A stretch of 43,511 nucleotides of DNA, taken from contig CAMAWD010000051.1 of assembly GCA_945861785.1 (NCBI GenBank), positions 1 through 43,511 of the forward strand. The letters are read 5' to 3'. Of the stretch, positions 25,197 through 34,746 are shown one piece after another (within the stretch, counting starts at the first letter, position 1; every line of letters begins with the position of its first letter). Source of the DNA: Rhodoferax sp. OV413 (lineage in GTDB: Bacteria; Pseudomonadota; Gammaproteobacteria; Burkholderiales; Burkholderiaceae_C). The position numbers and the translations under genes are program-made. The notes beneath the pieces are model-generated. The model had not been told where the DNA came from, searched no databases, and worked only from the letters and a program-made list of their open reading frames with translations.

Positions 25197-26636
25197 ATGG
25201 CTACGACAGTTTCATCAACAGGCATTGGCACCCTGTCGTCGCCTGGTATTGGCAGTGGACTGGATATCAAGTCCATCGTGTCGCAACTCGTGGCAATCGA
25301 GAAGAAGCCCCTTGACACGCTCAAGTTGCAGGCCGCGACCGTCCAGACCAAGATATCTGCTTTTGGCCAGATCAAATCGCAGATCTCCGCCCTGGCCGAT
25401 GCGGCGGGCACACTCAACAGCCTGACCACCTTCAACGCGGTAACCACCACTTCATCGAATACGGCGGCAGTTACTGCAACCGCCGTTGGTGGAACGGCGG
25501 CGAACAATTTCAGCATCAAGGTGGACAGCTTGGCCAAAGCCCAATCCACTGCCTCTGGCGCCTTGTTGCCGGTGGGCGGAGCGCTTGGGGCTGGCACCTT
25601 GCGGCTGCAACTGGGCAAGTGGACCGTCGTGCCTGTGTCATTTTTTCCGCAGGCGGGCGTCGGGCCGGTGGACATTGTGGTCAGTGCAACCGATACCGTG
25701 ACCGACGTCGCGAGCAACATCAACGGTTCAAATGCTGGCGTCAGCGCCACCGTGCTCAACGATGCCAGTGGCCAGCGCCTGCTGCTTCGGTCCAAGACCA
25801 CAGGGGAGTCGGCTGGTTATTCATTGACAGTGCCGGCAGATGCCGACAACGACACGGGTGACGGTGCCGGGCTTTCCCGGCTGGTCTTTGGGTCGAGTAT
25901 CCAATATGGTGCCGACGCCAAGATACAGGTCAATGACATCCCGGTGAGTTCAAGCACGAATACGTTTGCCAATGTGGTCTCGGGCGTGAGCGTGACGGCT
26001 GTAGCTGAAACGTCGACGGCGGTGGACATCGCAGTGACGCCGAACCAGGGTGTGGTGAAATCTGCCGTGGAGGCGTTCGTCAGTGCTTTCAACGTGGTCA
26101 ATCAGTCGCTCAACGAGTTGACCAAGTACGATCCGGCCACCAGGTCCGCTGGGTTGTTGCAGGGCGACTCCACCGCCATTGGCCTGCAGACGGCATTGCG
26201 CGGCATGCTGCTGTCCACGACGAAAGGCTCGGCGTATTCGCGGTTGACTGATATCGGAATCACCCAGCAACTGGGCGGTAACCTGGTTGTGGACAACACC
26301 ATACTCGGGGCCGCGCTGTCGAATGGCGATGAAATCCGGAAACTCTTCAAGTCCGACAACAGCAACCCGCTGACCAACGGCGTCGCGTTGAAGTTCCAGG
26401 ATTTTTCCAAGGGGTTGCTGGCAACCGATGGATTTTTCAGCACGAAGGACGCATCCTTGAAGCGTTCCGTGGAACTCAACACCAAGGACCAGGCACGCGT
26501 CAATGCGAAGGTCACGCGCATCGAAGCCAACCTGAACCGGCGCTACAGCGCGCTGGATGTACAACTCAACAGCCTGAGCGGGCTCAATGCCTACGTGACG
26601 CAGCAGATCGCACTGTGGAACAAGTCAACCGGCTGA
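25197..26636 (+). CDS. fliD: Flagellar filament cap protein FliD
   Basis: A 479-residue hook-associated protein 2, the cap that folds flagellin at the filament tip. Start at ATG 25197 after AGGAGGGATGT. The N-terminal GIGSGLDIKSIVSQLVAIEK is the family signature. Coiled-coil-forming N- and C-terminal regions (about 30-75; about 420-475, ending YVTQQIALWNKS) flank the D2/D3 domains. The C-terminal half contains the typical DIGITQQLGGNLVVD and LFKSDNSNPLTNGVALKFQ. The intergenic 25006-25196 holds a terminator and no obvious sigma-28 site for fliD (ATTGATAA near 25155 is a weak -10 only). Confidence 0.96.
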   Translation: MATTVSSTGIGTLSSPGIGSGLDIKSIVSQLVAIEKKPLDTLKLQAATVQTKISAFGQIKSQISALADAAGTLNSLTTFNAVTTTSSNTAAVTATAVGGTAANNFSIKVDSLAKAQSTASGALLPVGGALGAGTLRLQLGKWTVVPVSFFPQAGVGPVDIVVSATDTVTDVASNINGSNAGVSATVLNDASGQRLLLRSKTTGESAGYSLTVPADADNDTGDGAGLSRLVFGSSIQYGADAKIQVNDIPVSSSTNTFANVVSGVSVTAVAETSTAVDIAVTPNQGVVKSAVEAFVSAFNVVNQSLNELTKYDPATRSAGLLQGDSTAIGLQTALRGMLLSTTKGSAYSRLTDIGITQQLGGNLVVDNTILGAALSNGDEIRKLFKSDNSNPLTNGVALKFQDFSKGLLATDGFFSTKDASLKRSVELNTKDQARVNAKVTRIEANLNRRYSALDVQLNSLSGLNAYVTQQIALWNKSTG

Positions 26637-26684
26637 AGCCGACTGGAGGCACGGATTCACGTCCCAGTTGCCGGCACGGGCGGC

Positions 26685-26711
26685 TTGAGTTACCGTACCG
26701 GATGCCGATAA
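26685..26711 (+). promoter_or_regulatory. Sigma-28-type promoter of fliST
   Basis: GCCGATAA at 26704-26711 is a perfect -10 match. TTGAGTTA at 26685-26692 matches the -35 at 5 of 8, with the normal 11-bp spacer. The start point would be near 26718, about 25 nt before the fliS ATG, just upstream of its AAGGAG. Confidence 0.75.
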
Positions 26712-26742
26712 GACTTGCATAGATTCAAGGAGTTGGAAATTG

Positions 26743-27162
26743 ATGTTTTCGCCCCGTTCCAGCACGTCGGCTTCGGCCTATCGGCAGGTGAGCGTTCAAA
26801 CCAGTGTGGACCATGCGACGCCCCACAATCTGGTCGAGATGCTGTTCGATGGCCTGCTGGTGGCTGTGGGCTCTGCACGCGCGGCCTTGCAGCGCGGGGA
26901 CATCAAATCCAAATGCACGCAGATCGTCATCGCCGTGCGCATTTTGGAAGAAGGGCTCAGGAGCGCCCTGAACCTGGAGCAGGGTGGAGAACTCGCAGCA
27001 AATCTGGATCGGCTGTATGGGTATTGCGTGCTGCGCCTGACCCAGGCCAATGCCCGCAATGATGACGACGCATTGGCTGAAGTGGCGCGCTTGATCGAGC
27101 CACAGGCCAGGAGCTGGAAACAGATCGGCGAATTGGCTGATCCAAAATTGCGGTCTGCCTGA
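26743..27162 (+). CDS. fliS: Flagellin-specific export chaperone FliS
   Basis: A 139-residue helical chaperone that binds the C-terminus of flagellin in the cytoplasm. ATG at 26743 is preferred over the adjoining TTG at 26740; AAGGAG lies 10 bp upstream. Family features: YRQVSVQTSVDHATPHNLVEMLFDGLL in the first helix, then ALNLEQGGELAANLDRLYGYCVLRLTQAN. The gene is placed right after the cap gene with its own sigma-28-like promoter, and fliT follows after 16 bp. Confidence 0.95.
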   Translation: MFSPRSSTSASAYRQVSVQTSVDHATPHNLVEMLFDGLLVAVGSARAALQRGDIKSKCTQIVIAVRILEEGLRSALNLEQGGELAANLDRLYGYCVLRLTQANARNDDDALAEVARLIEPQARSWKQIGELADPKLRSA

Positions 27163-27178
27163 AGGCTGGAGATTTAAG

Positions 27179-27478
27179 ATGCAGCAGACGCTGATTGACT
27201 TTTACCGGGCCATCGAGGCCACCAGCCTCCAAATGCTGGCCGCGGCAAAAGCCGAGGATTGGGATGCGGTGGTTCGACTCGAAGGCGCCTGTGCGGTGCT
27301 GATCGAGCAATTGCGTTTCCAGTCCCGCACGGAGGACCTGCAGCCTCAGGAGCGCGCCGAGAAGGCGCGCATCATGCAGCGAATTCTGCACAACGATGCG
27401 CAGATCCGGTACTTGGCTGAGCCTTGGCTTGCGCATTTCCAGAAGAAATTCGACAACCTTCAGCAGTTGTTGCACTGA
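27179..27478 (+). CDS. fliT: Flagellar export chaperone FliT-like protein
   Basis: A 99-residue helical protein, 16 bp after fliS, with GGAGA before the ATG. FliT chaperones the cap protein FliD and, in enterobacteria, represses FlhDC. Sequence similarity in this family is low. The identification rests on position after fliS, size, and the pattern of three helices (IEATSLQMLAAAKAEDWDAVVRLE; LQPQERAEKARIMQRILHNDAQIR). It converges on fliE with only 25 bp between the stops. Confidence 0.85.
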   Translation: MQQTLIDFYRAIEATSLQMLAAAKAEDWDAVVRLEGACAVLIEQLRFQSRTEDLQPQERAEKARIMQRILHNDAQIRYLAEPWLAHFQKKFDNLQQLLH

Positions 27479-27503
27479 CCGCGATGGGCGTCGTCAGCAT
27501 ATG

Positions 27504-27821
27504 CTAGACCTGCATGTTCATGATGTCGGTGTAGGCTTGGACCATTCGGTTGCGCACATGCAAGGTGGCTTGAAACCCGATCTGGGCCTTCTGGATCGCG
27601 ACCATGGTTTCCTCCAGGCTGACGGTTGGATTTTCCATCTGCACTTCGCGCTGCAATCGTGTTGCCTGATTCTGCGCGGCGCTGACCGTGTGGAGCGCAG
27701 TCTTCAGCGCACCTGAAAATCCAGCGCTTGCGCTTTCGGCCGGCGGGGCTCCGCCAGGCCGCTGCAGTGCAGGAGGGCGGACCGTTGCCGGCATGGTCGT
27801 GGGATTGAGGCGAAGGTCCAT
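27504..27821 (-). CDS. fliE: Flagellar hook-basal body protein FliE
   Basis: A 105-residue basal-body adaptor between the MS ring and the rod. Start taken at ATG 27821 (MDLRLNPT), which gives the usual length; the frame is open further upstream without family sequence. The C-terminal part is diagnostic (NPTVSLEETMVAIQKAQIGFQ, RNRMVQAYTDIMNMQV). It is transcribed away from fliF, the same divergent order as in Salmonella, from a shared 133-bp region (27822-27954). A TACGATAA in that region resembles a sigma-28 -10 but lacks a -35. Confidence 0.96.
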   Translation of the reverse strand: MDLRLNPTTMPATVRPPALQRPGGAPPAESASAGFSGALKTALHTVSAAQNQATRLQREVQMENPTVSLEETMVAIQKAQIGFQATLHVRNRMVQAYTDIMNMQV

Positions 27822-27954
27822 GGGTTGCTCTCTGTGGAATACCGTTGGGTTATCGTAATCCGCGCAACACGGTGAAATATTTTGAAATGGTGGGTGAATG
27901 CCGGCCTTTTCAGCCTCATGTATGCGGGGTGCGGCTGAATAATTCAGGACAGCA

Positions 27955-29688
27955 ATGGAGCAACCGAGCGCCATTGCTGTACTGGAAGCCAGCATGTCCG
28001 AAGTAGCCACCGTCACCGTCAATCCGACCGTCACCCAGCGTCTGGCCGGTCTGGCTCCGGCACAACGCATGCGTCTGGCAGTGGGTGTCGGCCTGCTGGT
28101 CGTGGTGGCGATCGTGGGCATTTTGCTGGGACGACAGGCGGAATGGCGGGTCCTGTACGCCAACCTTGCCGACAAGGATGGTGGGGCCATCGTCGCCCAA
28201 TTGACAACCATGAACGTGCCCTACAAGATCGCGGAGGCTGGCGGCGCGATTCTGGTGCCGGCAGACCGCGTTCACGACACCCGCTTGCGCCTCGCCACCC
28301 AGGGCCTGCCCAAGGGTTCGGTGGCTGGTTTCGAGATGATGGAGGCCAACCGGTTTGGCATGACCCAGTTTCAGGAGCGCCTGACCTTCCAGCGGGGCCT
28401 CGAAGGTGAGTTGACCCGTTCGATCCAGGCGCTTTCCTCGGTGCAGAGTGCGCGTGTGCACCTCGCCCTGCCCAACCAGAACGGGTTTTTCCGCGAGCAG
28501 CAAAAGCCCTCTGCCTCGGTGCTGGTGAGCCTGCACCCCGGGCGCGTCCTGGACCGCGCCCAGTTGGCCGGGATCGTTCACCTTGTGGCGTCGAGCGTCC
28601 CGGAGTTGATGCCGGCGGCTGTCAGTGTGCTGGACGATACGGGCAAGTTGTTGTCCATGCCGACCGACCGGCCGGACGTTGGCGGCGGAGTGGATTCCCA
28701 GCAACTGCAGTACGTACAGCAACTCGAGCGGCTTTATACGCAGCGCATTCTCGACATCCTCGAGCCGGTCGTGGGGCGCAAGAACGTCAAGGCCCAGGTC
28801 ACAGCCGAAGTCGACTTTTCCCAGACGGAGTCGACGTCGGAATCGCACCGACCCAATCAGACGCCCGATTCCAGTGCCGTTCGCAGCCAGCAGGTTGTCG
28901 AGAGCGCCAACGGCGGTGGTGCTGGCAGCGGGCCCTCGGGAATTCCCGGCGCCACCACGAACCAGCCGCCAGGTGCGGCAAGCGCGCCAGTGAACGGCCC
29001 GGCGCAGGCGCTGGCGGCGGCCGGCGCCAGCAGTGGCGCCTCTGGTTCGGCCAACGGGGCGTCCAAGCGCGAGTCCATCATCAACTACGAAGTGGACAAG
29101 ACAGTGCGTGTGGTGCGCGGCAGTACTGGATTGGTCAAGCGGATCAGTGCGGCAGTTGTGCTGAACCACCAGTCCACCACGGACGACAAGGGCAAGGTGG
29201 TCTCGACACCGCTGAGCGCGGAGCAGATCGAAAAAATGACCGCACTGGTGCGCGAGACGGTAGGTTTCAACAAGGACCGGGGCGACTCTGTCAACCTGAT
29301 GAATGCGCCATTCACGATAGAGAAGCAGACCGTCACCGATGTGCCGTTGTGGAGGCAACCCGAGTTGCAGGACCTTGCCCGCAGTTTCGCCTGGCCGCTG
29401 GGCACACTCTTGCTCGCAGCGCTGGTGTTGCTTGGCATGGTGCGCCCGGCGTTGAAGGCGCTGTCCCAGGCGCCGGCTGTTGTCTCTGCGCGTGGTGTGC
29501 AGGTCGATGCCCTTTTGTCGGACGCACCAGAGCGTCCGTCGTTGCTGACTGCGGTCGAACTGCAGGATCCCGCGGGACCGACAAAGGCACACCTGCGTCT
29601 CGAGGATGCGCGTAAACTGACCCGTGACAATCCGGCTGCGGTCGCAAACATCGTCAAGGCGTGGATCGGCAGTGAGGTACCGGCTTGA
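27955..29688 (+). CDS. fliF: Flagellar MS-ring protein FliF
   Basis: A 577-residue MS-ring subunit, the platform of the basal body. Two transmembrane helices (about 37-55 and about 475-495) flank a periplasmic part with ring-building motifs; family stretches include WRVLYANLADKDGGAIVAQL, NRFGMTQFQERLTFQRGLEGEL and SARVHLALPNQ. Between about 305 and 365 there is a Gly/Ala/Ser-rich insertion of low complexity, common at this site. The cytoplasmic C-terminus (ARKLTRDNPAAVANIVKAWI) binds FliG. ATG 27955 has AGGACAG upstream; ATG 27994 (MSEVATVT) is an alternative. It opens the fliFGHIJK(L)MNOPQR block. Confidence 0.97.
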   Translation: MEQPSAIAVLEASMSEVATVTVNPTVTQRLAGLAPAQRMRLAVGVGLLVVVAIVGILLGRQAEWRVLYANLADKDGGAIVAQLTTMNVPYKIAEAGGAILVPADRVHDTRLRLATQGLPKGSVAGFEMMEANRFGMTQFQERLTFQRGLEGELTRSIQALSSVQSARVHLALPNQNGFFREQQKPSASVLVSLHPGRVLDRAQLAGIVHLVASSVPELMPAAVSVLDDTGKLLSMPTDRPDVGGGVDSQQLQYVQQLERLYTQRILDILEPVVGRKNVKAQVTAEVDFSQTESTSESHRPNQTPDSSAVRSQQVVESANGGGAGSGPSGIPGATTNQPPGAASAPVNGPAQALAAAGASSGASGSANGASKRESIINYEVDKTVRVVRGSTGLVKRISAAVVLNHQSTTDDKGKVVSTPLSAEQIEKMTALVRETVGFNKDRGDSVNLMNAPFTIEKQTVTDVPLWRQPELQDLARSFAWPLGTLLLAALVLLGMVRPALKALSQAPAVVSARGVQVDALLSDAPERPSLLTAVELQDPAGPTKAHLRLEDARKLTRDNPAAVANIVKAWIGSEVPA

Positions 29689-29712
29689 CGCATTGTCAGC
29701 CAGGAGCACACC

Positions 29713-30708
29713 ATGTCTGAAGACGGATTACAGGACGCTGCCATTTTGCTGATGTCGCTCGGCGAAGCAGAAGCGGCTGAAGTTTTCAAGTTCCTGTCTC
29801 CCAAGGAAGTTCAGAAACTCGGCGAGGCGATCGCCAAGACGAAATCAATTTCACGCGAGCGCGTGGAAGAAGTCGTCGACCGGTTCGCCGGGGTGGCGGA
29901 GTCGCAAAGCCTCCTCGTCACGGATTCGGGAGATTATGTGCGGGCGGTGTTGAAGCGGGCGCTGGGTGACGACAAGGCGACGCTCCTGATCGACCGGATC
30001 CTGCAAGGCGGCGACATTTCCGGCATCGAGGGGCTCAAATGGATGGACGCGGTGTCGGTCGCGGAACTGTTGCGCAACGAACATCCCCAGATCGTGGCCG
30101 CGATCATGGTCCACCTTGATCCGGATCAATCGGCCGAGATCCTGAAGAACTTGACCGAGCGTCAGCGCAATGAAGTCATGCTGCGCGTGGCGACCATGGA
30201 AGGTATCCAGCCGACGGCGCTCAAGGACCTCAACGAGGTCATGTTCCAGGTGCTCTCGGGCACGGACAAGGTTCGCAAGTCCTCTCTGGGTGGCGTAAAG
30301 ACAGCCGCGGAGATGATCAACCTCATGGGCAATGCCATCGAGAGCACGGTCATCGAGTCGATTCGCAACCACGATCCGGATCTGGCACAGAAGATCATGG
30401 ACAAGATGTTCGTGTTCGACGATCTGATCAAGATCGACGACAAAGGCATCCAGATGCTGCTCAAGGAAGTGGCGTCAGATGCGCTGATTGCTGCGCTCAA
30501 GGGAGCTCAGCCTGAGCTCAAGGACAAGATTCTCGCCAACATGTCCTCGCGCGCCGCTGAGACCCTCCGCGAGGATCTGGACTCGCGCGGTCCGATGCGC
30601 TTGTCCGAGGTCGAAGCGCAGCAGAAGGAAGTGCTCAAGATCGTCCGGAGGCTGGCGGACGAAGGACAGATCGTTCTCGGCGGAGGTGGCGACGACGCCA
30701 TGGTCTGA
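29713..30708 (+). CDS. fliG: Flagellar motor switch protein FliG
   Basis: A 331-residue rotor protein that links FliF to FliM and takes torque from MotA. Family features are the N-terminal AILLMSLGEAEAAEVFKFLS, the middle domain EHPQIVAAIMVHLDPDQSAEILKNL with the EHPQ motif, and the C-terminal charged ridge (MFVFDDLIKIDDKGIQMLLKEV; GPMRLSEVEAQQKEVL). The stop TGA shares its A with the fliH ATG (TGATG), so the two are translationally coupled. A good AGGAG sits before the start. Confidence 0.98.
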   Translation: MSEDGLQDAAILLMSLGEAEAAEVFKFLSPKEVQKLGEAIAKTKSISRERVEEVVDRFAGVAESQSLLVTDSGDYVRAVLKRALGDDKATLLIDRILQGGDISGIEGLKWMDAVSVAELLRNEHPQIVAAIMVHLDPDQSAEILKNLTERQRNEVMLRVATMEGIQPTALKDLNEVMFQVLSGTDKVRKSSLGGVKTAAEMINLMGNAIESTVIESIRNHDPDLAQKIMDKMFVFDDLIKIDDKGIQMLLKEVASDALIAALKGAQPELKDKILANMSSRAAETLREDLDSRGPMRLSEVEAQQKEVLKIVRRLADEGQIVLGGGGDDAMV

Positions 30709-31391
30709 TGCGAACCCTGTCGCGATTCATCCCCGGCGAAGAAATCGAAGCCGTCTCACCATGGAGCTTTGGCTCGGTCGATGCCGACGGCCTGTTGCTG
30801 GCGGCGAAGGCACTCGAGGAGCAGGAAGCATTGGGCCGTCAGCGCGACGAATCGGTCCGCCGGGATGCCTACGCCCAGGGATTTGAGCTGGGATTCGAGC
30901 AGGGCCGCGCGCAGGCCATGGCCAACGCCGAGCGCCGGGTGAGCGCCTACGTGGAGGGTCAGGGGAAAGACGCCGCGCAGCGTTTTGCCGGTCTGATCTG
31001 CTCTGCCGAGCAGCAGTTGGGTGACTCCCAGCAGATCATGGCCAAAGGCGTGCTGGAACTCGCCTGTGCGCTGGCCAGGCAGGTGCTTCGGCATGAGTTG
31101 TCGGTCAACCCCAATGTGTTGCAGCCCGTCATTCGGGAGGCGCTGTCGGTGCTGGCGGTGGACATCAAGACCGCGACTGTGCGGCTCCATCCTCAAGACC
31201 TCGACGTGATGCAGGGGGCTTTGGCAACGGAGTTTTCCGGGATGTCGCTGTCGCTGATTGCCGATGCCGCCGTCGAACCAGGCGGCTGCGTGGTGGCGTC
31301 GTCAGGGACGGTCATCGATGGAACACTCGGCACCCGTTGGCGCCGCACTGTGGCCAATCTGGGCCTTGACGCACCATGGGAGGAAGCGTGA
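30708..31391 (+). CDS. fliH: Flagellar assembly protein FliH
   Basis: A 227-residue regulator of the export ATPase FliI. The sequence is poorly conserved, as usual. It has a long central helix with the GxxxG-like pattern ([20 protein letters not shown]) and a C-terminal domain resembling the delta subunit of F1 ([31 protein letters not shown]). Both ends overlap neighbours by one base (fliG stop, fliI start), a clear coupling signal. Position between fliG and fliI makes the call firm. Confidence 0.95.
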   Translation: MRTLSRFIPGEEIEAVSPWSFGSVDADGLLLAAKALEEQEALGRQRDESVRRDAYAQGFELGFEQGRAQAMANAERRVSAYVEGQGKDAAQRFAGLICSAEQQLGDSQQIMAKGVLELACALARQVLRHELSVNPNVLQPVIREALSVLAVDIKTATVRLHPQDLDVMQGALATEFSGMSLSLIADAAVEPGGCVVASSGTVIDGTLGTRWRRTVANLGLDAPWEEA

Positions 31392-32800
31392 TGGTCTCCG
31401 AGCAACCGGCCGCCTGGCAAGACTACCTTGGGCGCGCCTGCGCGCGGGCGCAGGCCGGCAGTTCGCTGGAGGTGCGTGGCACACTGACCAGGCTGGCGGG
31501 TCTGGTTCTCGAGACCAGTGGGCTGCGCATCCCGGTCGGTTCGCAGTGCCTGGTGTCGATGCCGGCACAGACCCCGGTACTGGCCGAGGTCGTTGGTTTT
31601 TCACACGACCGGGCGTTCTTGATGCCGGCCGGAGATGTGCATGGGCTGTCGAGTGGCGCCAGCGTGGTGCCGGCTGCGGCGTATGTGCCAGTGCCCCGGC
31701 TCGGCGCCGCCGTGCGGGGCGATGATGACCTTGGTGCTGGCTTGTTGCGGCTGCCATTGGGCAATGGCCTGTTGGGGCGGGTGGTGGATGCCCATGGCAA
31801 TCCCATCGACCGCAAAGGTCCCGTGACCCATGTGACATCGAGGCCGCTTGACCGTCGGCCGGTCAATCCGATGGACCGCGCACCGATCCGGGAACCCCTT
31901 GACACTGGCGTGCGCGCCATCAATGCCTTGCTCACGGTGGGGCGCGGGCAGCGCATCGGTTTGTTTTCGGGCTCCGGTGTGGGCAAGAGCGTATTGCTGG
32001 GAATGATGGCGCGCTACACCAGTGCCGACGTCATTGTGGTCGGCCTGATCGGCGAGCGTGGCCGCGAGGTCAAGGAGTTCATCGAGGATATCCTGGGTGA
32101 CGACGGACGTGCCCGCTCGGTGGTGGTTGCCGCGCCCGCAGATGCCCCCCCCATGTTGCGCATGCAGGGTGCGGCGTATGCGACGGCCGTTGCCGAGGGT
32201 TTTCGTGACCAGGGGCTGCATGTATTGCTGCTGATGGACTCGCTGACGCGGTACGCCATGGCGCAGCGCGAAATTGCCCTGGCCATTGGCGAGCCGCCCG
32301 CCACGCGTGGATACCCGCCGTCGTGTTTTGCGAAGTTGCCCCAACTGGTCGAGCGCAGCGGAAACGGGTTGCATGGCGTGGGTTCGATCACCGCCTTCTA
32401 CACCGTTTTGTCCGAAGGTGATGACCAGCAGGACCCGATCGCGGATGCCGCCCGCGCCATCCTGGATGGTCATATCGTCTTGTCGCGCACGCTGGCAGAG
32501 TCGGGGCATTATCCGGCGATCGACGTGGGGCAGTCTGCGTCGCGTGTCATGCACAACGTAGTGCCACGGTCGCACCTGGACCTTGCACGGGGGTTTCGGG
32601 GTGTAAGCGCGACTTACGAGCGTGGGCGGGATCTGGTCCAGATCGGGGCCTATGTCAATGGTTCCGATCCCGCCATGGATCAGGCGATTCAGTTGCATGC
32701 ACCGATGACGCAGTTCCTCCGCCAGGATATGCACGAGCGCGCATCGATGGTGGACAGCGTTCGCGCGATGGACGCTGCATTGCACGGGCAGCAGTTGTGA
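31391..32800 (+). CDS. fliI: Flagellum-specific export ATPase FliI
   Basis: A 469-residue hexameric ATPase of the flagellar type III export machine. Walker A SGSGVGKS at 193-200, followed by [17 protein letters not shown] and Walker [12 protein letters not shown], with the catalytic Glu in the GERGRE segment. The ATG at 31391 overlaps the fliH stop by one base and has AGGAAG upstream; an in-frame ATG at 31376 is inside fliH and less likely. Length and order agree with FliI proteins. Confidence 0.97.
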   Translation: MVSEQPAAWQDYLGRACARAQAGSSLEVRGTLTRLAGLVLETSGLRIPVGSQCLVSMPAQTPVLAEVVGFSHDRAFLMPAGDVHGLSSGASVVPAAAYVPVPRLGAAVRGDDDLGAGLLRLPLGNGLLGRVVDAHGNPIDRKGPVTHVTSRPLDRRPVNPMDRAPIREPLDTGVRAINALLTVGRGQRIGLFSGSGVGKSVLLGMMARYTSADVIVVGLIGERGREVKEFIEDILGDDGRARSVVVAAPADAPPMLRMQGAAYATAVAEGFRDQGLHVLLLMDSLTRYAMAQREIALAIGEPPATRGYPPSCFAKLPQLVERSGNGLHGVGSITAFYTVLSEGDDQQDPIADAARAILDGHIVLSRTLAESGHYPAIDVGQSASRVMHNVVPRSHLDLARGFRGVSATYERGRDLVQIGAYVNGSDPAMDQAIQLHAPMTQFLRQDMHERASMVDSVRAMDAALHGQQL

Positions 32801-32834
32801 TGGGGGCAAAGGTGCACCATCGAAGGGGGCGACC

Positions 32835-33302
32835 ATGCCGCACTTGAAGGGGGTGCTGATTGCGATCGAACTGGCAACCCGCCAGCGTGACATGGCCTCC
32901 GCGGCGCTCTTGCTGGTGCAACGTGGCTATTTCGCGGCCCGCAATCAGATGGGACAGCTCGAGAGTTATGCGTCGGAGACTGAGTCCAATTGGGCGTTGG
33001 GGTCGAGGCCCGTTGCCCAACCTGAGATCGTGCGCCACTATGACCAGTTCATGAACCGTCTGCAGCAGGCGGTGGACATGCAACGCGCCGTGGTTGGGGA
33101 CCACCTCGCAGCGATTGCGGTCGCCAAGCAGACGTTGCTGGAAGCAGAAATTCGTGTCGCGGGGCTGGAGCGGCTACTCGCCAAAAGACGCACCTCGATA
33201 GCCCGCCTTCACGACGGGCGGGAACAGAGGCATTTGGACGAACTTTCATCCGTGCAGTTTCGCCGACTGCATGCCGGTTCAGAACACTTGGGAACACCAT
33301 GA
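32835..33302 (+). CDS. fliJ: Flagellar export chaperone FliJ
   Basis: A 155-residue, almost wholly coiled-coil protein (helices about 5-60 and 70-135) that fits the FliI hexamer like the gamma subunit of F1 and moves chaperones. Conservation is low; the call rests on its place between fliI and fliK, size, and the heptad-rich Arg/Gln/Glu composition. The start has AAGGGGG upstream. The last four bases overlap the fliK start (ATGA). Confidence 0.9.
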   Translation: MPHLKGVLIAIELATRQRDMASAALLLVQRGYFAARNQMGQLESYASETESNWALGSRPVAQPEIVRHYDQFMNRLQQAVDMQRAVVGDHLAAIAVAKQTLLEAEIRVAGLERLLAKRRTSIARLHDGREQRHLDELSSVQFRRLHAGSEHLGTP

Positions 33303-34633
33303 ACATTGAGCGACAGGGCGCCGGGGCATCTACCCGGATAGACAACGGCGGTGTCAATTTTTCCCGTACCGCTGCCGTCGACGGTGAATCCGATGCATCT
33401 GTCGGGACACCGCCGTCGTTCGCAGCCGTGCTCACGGCCCTTGATTCGCCGATGCGACGCGGTGCACCGACCGGGATCGCCGATCCACTTGGCTCCGACC
33501 AGGGAGTGCAGGAAGAGATTGCACTCGACCCTGCAGTTTTCCTGGACGGTGGACTGCGTCCAGTTCTCAACGTCGGGGCGGATGGGCAAAACCTGCATGT
33601 TGGCCCGGTTGAACCTGCTGTTCTGACAGTCTCGCCGTTGTTGTCGGGCCCGATCAGCCAGGACGCGCATTGGGCGAGCGACGAGTTTGCCGGTGGGCGC
33701 CAGGTGCCGGTTGACCCGTCAACGGAGAGTCACCCCGGGGTTGCTGCCCGACCGGCTGGCGACCCAACGGCGGTGACCGTGGGCGCGCAAGAAGTTGACG
33801 CCGCAACCGGCGGTAGCCAGCAGCCTGTGCCGCCGCGCGATGGGTCGCTGCGTCGCCACCCCAGCATGGGCTTCTCGGCGGCCAACAACCCATTGAGTTC
33901 TGTGAGCGACGCCAACGCCAACGCCATTGGCAATGGCAATGGTGATGGCGCACGGGCGAATGGCGACAGCATCAGGTTTGATGCGCGCGGTGCATTTGCC
34001 GCTCAGGCCGACCGCGCTTCTTTCCAGGCGGCGTCGGCGTTCGAGGTTTCCAGTGGTGGTTTCCGGTCCTTGCTGCCTGTCCAGAGTCAGCGGGGTTCGG
34101 AACGGGTTGCTGCGCGCTCGGTATTTGTCCCTCTGGACGGAGCGGTGGCTGGCAACAACGCCACATCAATGTATTCGTCCAATGCCGCGACGGGAGTCGG
34201 CGGGGTTGCCACGCCTGGCCTGCCCTTCCCCGCCGGTTCTTCCAGCGAAGTGGCGCACAAAGTGCACTATTGGGTCACGCGCGGCGCGCAAAACGCCGAG
34301 TTGCAACTGGACGCTTTTGGCGGGGGCGCGGTGGATGTCAGCATTTTCATGCGAGGCAATGAGGCGCAGGTGGAATTCCGCAGTGACCAGCCAGAGGCAC
34401 GAAGACTGCTTCAGGATGCGATGCCCCAACTCAGGGATCTGCTTCGATCAGAGGGGCTGGAACTATCGGGCGGGTTTGTCGGTGGCTCGCCCAATCCGGA
34501 TTCACGGCGCGAACGCAGTGAGCCCGACAGGCGTTCTGGCCGGGTCGGGGTGGTCACTGTGCCGGGCGTGGCCGACGGACCTGCCCTTAGATCCGTGCCG
34601 ACACAGCCGCATGGCCTGGATGTTTTTGTCTGA
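33299..34633 (+). CDS. fliK: Flagellar hook-length control protein FliK
   Basis: A 444-residue secreted ruler protein. The first 290 residues are a variable, disordered, Ala/Ser/Pro/Gly-rich region (with an Ala-Asn run near 200-215). The conserved C-terminal domain (about 315-400) is recognisable by ELQLDAFGGGAVDVSIFMRGNEAQVEF followed by ARRLLQDAMPQLRDLLRSEGL, which contacts FlhB to switch substrate specificity. It overlaps fliJ by 4 bp. The 113 bp to fliL contain an inverted repeat TCGGTCC/GGACCGA (about 34682-34723) of unknown meaning. Confidence 0.93.
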   Translation: MNIERQGAGASTRIDNGGVNFSRTAAVDGESDASVGTPPSFAAVLTALDSPMRRGAPTGIADPLGSDQGVQEEIALDPAVFLDGGLRPVLNVGADGQNLHVGPVEPAVLTVSPLLSGPISQDAHWASDEFAGGRQVPVDPSTESHPGVAARPAGDPTAVTVGAQEVDAATGGSQQPVPPRDGSLRRHPSMGFSAANNPLSSVSDANANAIGNGNGDGARANGDSIRFDARGAFAAQADRASFQAASAFEVSSGGFRSLLPVQSQRGSERVAARSVFVPLDGAVAGNNATSMYSSNAATGVGGVATPGLPFPAGSSSEVAHKVHYWVTRGAQNAELQLDAFGGGAVDVSIFMRGNEAQVEFRSDQPEARRLLQDAMPQLRDLLRSEGLELSGGFVGGSPNPDSRRERSEPDRRSGRVGVVTVPGVADGPALRSVPTQPHGLDVFV

Positions 34634-34746
34634 GGTCACAGACGGTGCGAGAGTTCTATTGCCATGGATTTCTCCTCCTAATCGGTCCATCGCCTGCAAA
34701 GATGTACAGAATAATCGGGACCGACTGTGCCAAATCGGGATGAAAT

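Noticed and set aside
27822-27954. TACGATAA as a sigma-28 -10 for fliE
   Set aside because: The matching -35 position has only 3 of 8 consensus bases; fliE is normally under FlhDC control.
27916-29709. A 597-codon open frame opposite fliF
   Set aside because: Composition is Arg/His/Gln-rich without motifs; fliF on the plus strand is unmistakable.
31601-32893. A 430-codon open frame opposite fliI
   Set aside because: Shadow frame of a conserved ATPase gene; no domain or ribosome-binding site.
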